Assembly (NCBI RefSeq): GCF_905404315.1
Contig: NC_066312.1
Span: 9,783,001 to 9,847,000, forward strand
Source: Leptidea sinapis
Taxonomy: Eukaryota > Arthropoda > Insecta > Lepidoptera > Pieridae
Direction: 5' to 3'
DNA: 64,000 nucleotides
The notes beneath the pieces were generated by a model. The model was not told the DNA's origin. It was given only the letters and a program-made list of their open reading frames with translations, and made no database searches. Of this stretch, positions 61,201-64,000 are shown piece by piece. Numbering within the stretch: position 1 is the stretch's first letter; each line of letters starts with the position of its first letter. A program made the position numbers and the translations under genes.

Positions 61201-64000
61201 GCAGGATTATTGACACCACTAACCGGTAAACCACCGAAGGAACAGGAAAGAATATTAAAAAACTTAGCTGCTGAAGGTTTACCACTACCCGAAGGTAGAA
61301 CAGCGTCTGAAAAACAAATTATTCAAAATATTAAAGATGAATCGGGAATAGCGGCTGTACCCATTCCATCAGAAAAACTGCGAAAAGCCAAGGCTGAAGG
61401 ACTTCTTACTCCATTGAAAGGAAAAACTGATCCTCAACGAGAAAAAATAGTAAGAGGATTAGCAATGCTGGGCATGCCCATACCCAAGGCACAGACAGCA
61501 TCGGAAAAAAATATTATAGATAAGGTGAGAGTTGATCTCGGACTGCCACCGGAACCGGAGACTGCATCTCTTAGAGATAAATATAAATATGCTCAAGATA
61601 TTGGGATACTGACACCACTAGAAGGTAAAACTGCAGCTCAAAAGAAAAATATTTTAACCAAACAAGCAGAAATGGGTATACCCCTAGCTGAGGGTCGAAC
61701 ACAATCAGAAAAAGATCTTATTAATAAAATACGAGCAACGGTTCCCAAAAAAGTCACATCGGATAAATTTCGTAAGGCCATGGCCGCTGGACTTTTGACA
61801 CCAATTACTGGAAAACCTTTGAAAGAAAGAGAAAGGATATTACGAAACTTAGCTACTGAAGGCATGCCATTACCTGAAGGCAAAACAGCTTCAGAGACTA
61901 AACTAATTCGCAAAATTGAATCGGAAATGGGTATAACCGCAGCACCCATTCCATCTTCAAAACTGCGAAAAGCGAAAGCTGCCGGACTCCTTACCCCGCT
62001 AAAAGGAAAATCAGAACCTCAAAAAGAGAAAATAGTAAGAGAATTGGCTATGATTGGTATTCCTTTACCCAAAGCGCAGACAGCATCTGAAAAAAAAATT
62101 ATTGACAAAGTTAGGAAAGACGTTGGGCTACCACCTGAACCTAAGAGCTCGTCTCTAAAAGAAAAATATAAATATGCTCAAGAAGCTGGATTTCTCACGC
62201 CTTTAGAGGGTAAAAGTGCTGCACAAAAAAAGAAAATTCTTACAAAGCAGGCACAACTAGGTATACCCTTACCAGAAGCTAGATCACAGTCAGAAAAAGA
62301 TCTCATAAAAACAATACAAGCCACTGTGCCTAAAACTGTAACATCTGAAAAGTTGCGAACGGTCAAAGCAGCAGGATTATTGACACCACTAACCGGTAAA
62401 CCACCAAAGGAACAGGAAAGAATATTAAAAAACTTAGCTGCTGAAGGTTTACCACTACCCGAAGGTAGAACAGCGTCTGAAAAACAAATTATTCAAAATA
62501 TTAAAGATGAATCGGGAATAGCGGCTGTACCCATTCCATCAGAAAAACTGCGAAAAGCCAAGGCTGAAGGACTTCTTACTCCATTGAAAGGAAAAACTGA
62601 TCCTCAACGAGAAAAAATAGTAAGAGGATTAGCAATGCTGGGCATGCCCATACCCAAGGCACAGACAGCATCGGAAAAAAATATTATAGATAAGGTGAGA
62701 GTTGATCTCGGGCTGCCACCGGAACCGGAGACTGCATCTCTTAGAGATAAATACAAATATGCTCAAGATATTGGGATACTGACACCACTAGAAGGTAAAA
62801 CTGCAGCTCAAAAGAAAAATATTTTAACCAAACAAGCAGAAATGGGTATACCCCTAGCTGAGGGTCGAACACAATCAGAAAAAGATCTTATTAATAAAAT
62901 ACGAGCAACAGTTCCCAAAAAAGTCACATCGGATAAATTTCGTAAGGCCATGGCCGCTGGACTTTTGACACCAATTACTGGAAAACCTTTGCAAGAAAAA
63001 GAAAGGATATTACGAAACTTGGCTACTGAAGGCATGCCATTACCTGAAGGCAAAACAGCTTCAGAGATTAAACTAATTCGCAAAATTGAATCGGAAATGG
63101 GTACAACAGCAGCACCCATTCCATCTTCAAAACTGCGGAAAGCGAAAGCTGCCGGACTCCTTACCCCGCTTAGAGGAAAATCAGACCCTCAAAAAGAGAA
63201 AATAGTAAGAGATTTGGCTATGCTTGGTATTCCTTTACCCAAACCACAGACAGCATCTGAAAAAAATATCATTGACAAAGTTAGGAAAGACGTAGGTCTA
63301 CCGCCTGAACCTAAGAGCTCATCTCTAAAAGAAAAACATAAATATGCTCAAGAAGCTGGATTTCTCACGCCTCTTGAGGGTAAAAGTGCTGCACAAAAGA
63401 AGAAAATTCTAACAAAGCAGGCACAACTAGGTATACCCTTACCGGAAGCTAGGACACAGACAGAAAAAGATCTCATAAAGACAATACAAGCCACTGTGCC
63501 CAAAGCTGTAACATCTGAAAAGCTGCGAACGGTCAAAGCAGCAGGATTATTGACACCTCTTACCGGTAAACCTCCAAAGGAACAGGAAAGAATTTTAAGA
63601 AACTTAGCTGCTGAAGGTTTACCATTACCTGAAGGTAAAACAGCATCTGAAAAGCAACTAATTCGCAAAATTGAGTCGGAAATAGGTATAACTGCGGCAC
63701 CTATTCCATCAGAAAAACTTCGTAAAGCTAAAGCTGCTGGTATTCTCACTCCATTAAAAGGGAAAACCAATCCTGAAAAAGAAAAGATTGTAAGAGAATT
63801 AGCATTACATGGTATACCTTTACCTAGAGCACAAACACCATCAGAAAAAAAAATCATTGACAAGGTAAGGAAAGATGTTGGACTCCCACCGGAACCGGTT
63901 ACTTCATCTCTTAGAGATAAGTATAGATATGCTCAAGAAACTGGTATACTTACACCTCTTGAAGGTAAAACAACATTACAAAAGAAAAAAATTCTTACTA
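52201..64000 (+). CDS. Gene B: giant Lys-rich repeat protein, paralogue of gene A (3' end outside window)
   Basis: The frame from ATG 52201 stays open to base 64000 (at least 3,933 codons) with no intron. I read the first 3.3 kb codon by codon and sampled the rest. N-terminus MADDKDIKYIMHYKEKKPL aligns with gene A. Residues 156-195 hold the same Cys module, CCCSCNSDAMFEVMKSLYDC then YKKKNCDNCNCILCGHLPR, almost unchanged. Two-unit repeats then run to about residue 1055, followed by the hinge (GKGPSDKCIC) near 1060-1090 and three-unit repeats to the end. The paralogues therefore share domain order but differ in which array has expanded. Tail exons like those of gene A presumably lie beyond the window. 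Lysine and proline are abundant; Cys is confined to the N-module and hinge in the visible part. No known family is recognised; a structural role is inference. Confidence 0.85.
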   Translation, partial: MADDKDIKYIMHYKEKKPLKADFFRTNLKQKIKISSIEGGLTRFSDINVIVKKKKDEHRIKEKSFRKYLRFRMSISRHQSRDNLKVKKSRSDLFLRQYENISNNMYTNALKNLNKSNNYLFDTKYYVNNFVAHSPFKSLRNSIIYRCQYKTKEETCCCSCNSDAMFEVMKSLYDCYKKKNCDNCNCILCGHLPREERRLGELRKSGAELASAGIGVKQKKKKLKKKSVPSIEDKTKADKRKTIVKEEKFLEKQAVIDVPPSEGKISKLTLPSEKMMKAKKEGLLTPLKGKSPEQKEKILRGLAMNGIPLPKGKSQSERHIIEKVRLELGLPPEPKTQDEKIKYKKGVAAGLIVPLEGKSQKEKEELLKQQANLGMTLPEGRSASEKAIINKIKETVEIDKTKLFAPSEVKSIPSEKISKLKAEGLLTPLKGKSPKQKEKIFRGLAINGIPLPKAKTDSERQIIEKVRQDLGLPPEPKTSEEKRNYKKAVAAGLVVPLEGKANSEKEKLLKEQAKIGIRLPEGRTTSEQAVIAKVKKISKPPSEMLASMKKKAIPSETINKLKAEGLLTPLKGKNPEQKEKVLRGWAINGIPLPKAKTDSERKIIEKVRQDLGLPPEPKTSEEKKNYKKAVAAGLVVPLEGKANSEKEKLLKEQAKLGIRLPVGRTASEKALITKLRESTKHPIDISVPSDLRVIPSTKIKKARAAGLLTPLNGKSTKQKEKILRGLALNGIPLPKAKTDSERKLITKIRKDLGLPPEPSTAAEKSKYKLAIATGLITPLEGKTLTQKQKLLQDQAKLGIPLPEGRTKSEKAFISQLRDRIKEKTEMKELVGKTNSEKERNLKTLAKQGFPLPSGKTTSEIELIAKVRDEIGLPPAPLTTTEKEKYEKAHAAGLITPLEGKSKSKIEKLLKEQAALGLTLPKGRSPSERELIQNIHETTKEKLDSIKKTNEEMEVAFKRLANQGNLLPDGKTKSEQKILDKVRYDLGLPPKPKSKEEKNKYNKAHAAGIIVPLEGKSESEKKNILQQQADFGLELPEARTASERELIKKVMKKTKKRLHYLQKLDTKTAKIMREGKGPSDKCICDLLTPEADKIVKDFKKEEVTKIPTEKLKIAKETGLLTPLRGKSPEQKEKIIKGMAMQGIPFPQAETTSENDLINKVIREIGLPPKPKSSKIRKNYEFAQLAGIITPLEGKTKSERKIILTKQAELGIPLPEGRTQSEKDLINRINTTVPKRITSETIRKAISAGIFTPITGKPAKEKDRILRTLAAEGLPLPVGKTASEKKLIRKIESEMGVTALYIPPEKQRKAKAAGLLTPLKGKTKTQKEEIVKGLALLGIPLPKAQTSSEKKIIDKVRKDVGLPPEPKSSSLKEKYKYAQEAGFLTPLEGKSAAQKKKILTKQAQLGIPLPEARTQSEKDLIKTIQATVPKTVTSEKLRTVKAAGLLTPLTGKPPKEQERILRNLAAEGLPLPEGRTASEKQIIQNIKDESGIAAVPIPSEKLRKAKAEGLLTPLKGKTDPQREKIVRGLAMLGMPIPKAQTASEKNVIDKVRVDLGLPPEPETASLRDKYKYAQDIGILTPLEGKTAAQKKNILTKQAEMGIPLAEGRTQSEKDLINKIRATVPKKVTSDKFRKAMAAGLLTPITGKPLKEKERILRNLATEGMPLPEGKTASEIKLIRKIESEMGITAAPIPSSKLRKAKAAGLLTPLRGKSDPQKEKIVRELAMIGIPLPKAQTASEKKIIDKVRKDVGLPPEPKSSSLKEKYKYAQEAGFLTPLEGKSAAQKKKILTKQAQLGIPLPEARTQSEKDLIKTIQATVPKTVTSEKLRTVKAAGLLTPLTGKPPKEQERILKNLAAEGLPLPEGRTASEKQIIQNIKDESGIAAVPIPSEKLRKAKAEGLLTPLKGKTDPQREKIVRGLAMLGMPIPKAQTASEKNIIDKVRVDLGLPPEPETASLRDKYKYAQDIGILTPLEGKTAAQKKNILTKQAEMGIPLAEGRTQSEKDLINKIRATVPKKVTSDKFRKAMAAGLLTPITGKPLKERERILRNLATEGMPLPEGKTASETKLIRKIESEMGITAAPIPSSKLRKAKAAGLLTPLKGKSEPQKEKIVRELAMIGIPLPKAQTASEKKIIDKVRKDVGLPPEPKSSSLKEKYKYAQEAGFLTPLEGKSAAQKKKILAKQAQLGIPLPEARSQSEKDLIKTIQATVPKTVTSEKLRTVKAAGLLTPLTGKPPKEQERILRNLAAEGLPLPEGRTASEKQIIQNIKDESGIAAVPIPSEKLRKAKAEGLLTPLKGKTDPQREKIVRGLAMLGMPIPKAQTASEKNIIDKVRVDLGLPPEPETASLRDKYKYAQDIGILTPLEGKTAAQKKNILTKQAEMGIPLAEGRTQSEKDLINKIRATVPKKVTSDKFRKAMAAGLLTPITGKPLKERERILRNLATEGMPLPKGKTASETKLIRKIESDMGITAAPIPSSKLRKAKAAGLLTPLKGKSEPQKEKIVRELAMIGIPLPKAQTASEKKIIDKVRKDVGLPPEPKSSSLKEKYKYAQEAGFLTPLEGKSAAQKKKILTKQAQLGIPLPEARSQSEKDLIKTIQATVPKTVTSEKLRTVKAAGLLTPLTGKPPKEQERILRNLAAEGLPLPEGRTASEKQIIQNIKDESGIAAVPIPSEKLRKAKAEGLLTPLKGKTDPQREKIVRGLAMLGMPIPKAQTASEKNIIDKVRVDLGLPPEPETASLRDKYKYAQDIGILTPLEGKTAAQKKNILTKQAEMGIPLAEGRTQSEKDLINKIRATVPKKVTSDKFRKAMAAGLLTPITGKPLKEKERILRNLATEGMPLPEGKTASEIKLIRKIESEMGITAAPIPSSKLRKAKAAGLLTPLRGKSDPQKEKIVRELAMIGIPLPKAQTASEKKIIDKVRKDVGLPPEPKSSSLKEKYKYAQEAGFLTPLEGKSAAQKKKILTKQAQLGIPLPEARTQSEKDLIKTIQATVPKTVTSEKLRTVKAAGLLTPLTGKPPKEQERILKNLAAEGLPLPEGRTASEKQIIQNIKDESGIAAVPIPSEKLRKAKAEGLLTPLKGKTDPQREKIVRGLAMLGMPIPKAQTASEKNIIDKVRVDLGLPPEPETASLRDKYKYAQDIGILTPLEGKTAAQKKNILTKQAEMGIPLAEGRTQSEKDLINKIRATVPKKVTSDKFRKAMAAGLLTPITGKPLKERERILRNLATEGMPLPEGKTASETKLIRKIESEMGITAAPIPSSKLRKAKAAGLLTPLKGKSEPQKEKIVRELAMIGIPLPKAQTASEKKIIDKVRKDVGLPPEPKSSSLKEKYKYAQEAGFLTPLEGKSAAQKKKILTKQAQLGIPLPEARSQSEKDLIKTIQATVPKTVTSEKLRTVKAAGLLTPLTGKPPKEQERILKNLAAEGLPLPEGRTASEKQIIQNIKDESGIAAVPIPSEKLRKAKAEGLLTPLKGKTDPQREKIVRGLAMLGMPIPKAQTASEKNIIDKVRVDLGLPPEPETASLRDKYKYAQDIGILTPLEGKTAAQKKNILTKQAEMGIPLAEGRTQSEKDLINKIRATVPKKVTSDKFRKAMAAGLLTPITGKPLQEKERILRNLATEGMPLPEGKTASEIKLIRKIESEMGTTAAPIPSSKLRKAKAAGLLTPLRGKSDPQKEKIVRDLAMLGIPLPKPQTASEKNIIDKVRKDVGLPPEPKSSSLKEKHKYAQEAGFLTPLEGKSAAQKKKILTKQAQLGIPLPEARTQTEKDLIKTIQATVPKAVTSEKLRTVKAAGLLTPLTGKPPKEQERILRNLAAEGLPLPEGKTASEKQLIRKIESEIGITAAPIPSEKLRKAKAAGILTPLKGKTNPEKEKIVRELALHGIPLPRAQTPSEKKIIDKVRKDVGLPPEPVTSSLRDKYRYAQETGILTPLEGKTTLQKKKILT
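55384..55470 (+). other. Hinge segment of gene B
   Basis: It encodes LDTKTAKIMREGKGPSDKCI CDLLTPEA, the counterpart of gene A 34081-34170, separating the two-unit from the three-unit array. Confidence 0.85.
56227..63240 (+). repeat. 1170-bp (390-aa) six-unit higher-order array in gene B, about six copies
   Basis: VPIPSEKLRKAKAEGLLTPL followed by KGKTDPQRE recurs every 1170 bp (first codon near 56677, then 57847, 59017, 60187, 61357, 62527). Each period is two related 195-aa trimers (LLTPLKGK / ILTPLEGK / LLTPITGK and LLTPLRGK / FLTPLEGK / LLTPLTGK). Copies are nearly identical in DNA. Sequence outside the limits is visibly more diverged. Confidence 0.95.
57151..62310 (+). repeat. 3510-bp block duplication inside the 1170-bp array
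   Basis: Variants are shared between copies three periods apart rather than between neighbours. GAGATTAAACTAATTCGC occurs at 57214 and 60724 while the two copies between have GAGACTAAAC. AGTTGCGAACGG at 57671 recurs at 61181. CTTAGAGGAAAATCAGACCC at 57328 recurs at 60838, while others read CTAAAAGGAAAATCAGAACC. This implies duplication of a three-period block. Confidence 0.75.

Noticed and set aside
52714..63863. Minus-strand open frames opposite gene B, such as repeated 103- and 62-codon frames every 1170 bp
   Set aside because: They have the same cause: Lys- and Ser-rich sense codons rarely give antisense stops, and the frames simply copy the sense periodicity.
1..64000. CRISPR-like interpretation of the regular arrays
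   Set aside because: The periodic arrays are in-frame protein repeats or a 133-bp satellite. There are no short direct repeats with unique spacers, and the genome is eukaryotic.

Overview
The window looks like an AT-rich insect chromosome, most likely from a moth or butterfly (Lepidoptera). The evidence is spliceosomal introns, canonical alpha-tubulin and mariner coding sequence, and many copies of LINE 3' ends, SINE/MITE-like elements and hAT remnants of kinds common in lepidopteran intergenic DNA. I saw no bacterial gene organisation, CRISPR array or convincing RNA gene.

Layout. (1) 1-3.8 kb: the last exons (+ strand) of a class-I glucose transporter (Glut1-like). The final transmembrane exon is clear; two candidate downstream exons join it in frame and give a proline-rich tail. 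Foldback/MITE-like repeats sit in the large intron. (2) 3.8-18.2 kb: repeat-rich DNA with LINE fragments, a 133-bp tandem array, an 8-bp-TSD hAT nested inside a LINE, and a three-copy TIR element. It also holds a small two-exon gene for a putative single-pass membrane protein (8800-9955). (3) 18.7-20.1 kb: an intact intronless alpha-tubulin gene on the minus strand. (4) 20-27 kb: dispersed repeats and a complete, apparently intact mariner element (24110-25404). (5) 27.26-43.70 kb: a giant repetitive-protein gene (gene A) that I reconstruct as four exons encoding 3,996 residues. Its first coding exon is 10.66 kb with no intron. (6) 43.7-52.2 kb: repeats. (7) 52.2 kb to the end: a second giant gene (gene B), a tandem paralogue in the same orientation, still open at base 64000 after at least 3,933 codons.

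The most interesting content is the gene A / gene B pair. Both start with a short related N-terminus, share a nearly identical Cys-rich module, and then run into thousands of residues of a Lys-rich unit of about 60-75 aa (consensus roughly TPLxGK...EKxxIL..A..GIPLPxGxTxSE..LI.K). Both carry the same unique hinge (GKGPSDxCIC) between an array built from two-unit repeats and an array built from three-unit repeats. In gene A the two-unit array before the hinge has been amplified at exactly 423 bp. In gene B the three-unit array after the hinge has been amplified at exactly 1170 bp, with a further 3510-bp block duplication. I do not recognise the family. A structural role, possibly in cytoskeleton or sperm tail, is only a guess from composition and the nearby intronless tubulin gene.
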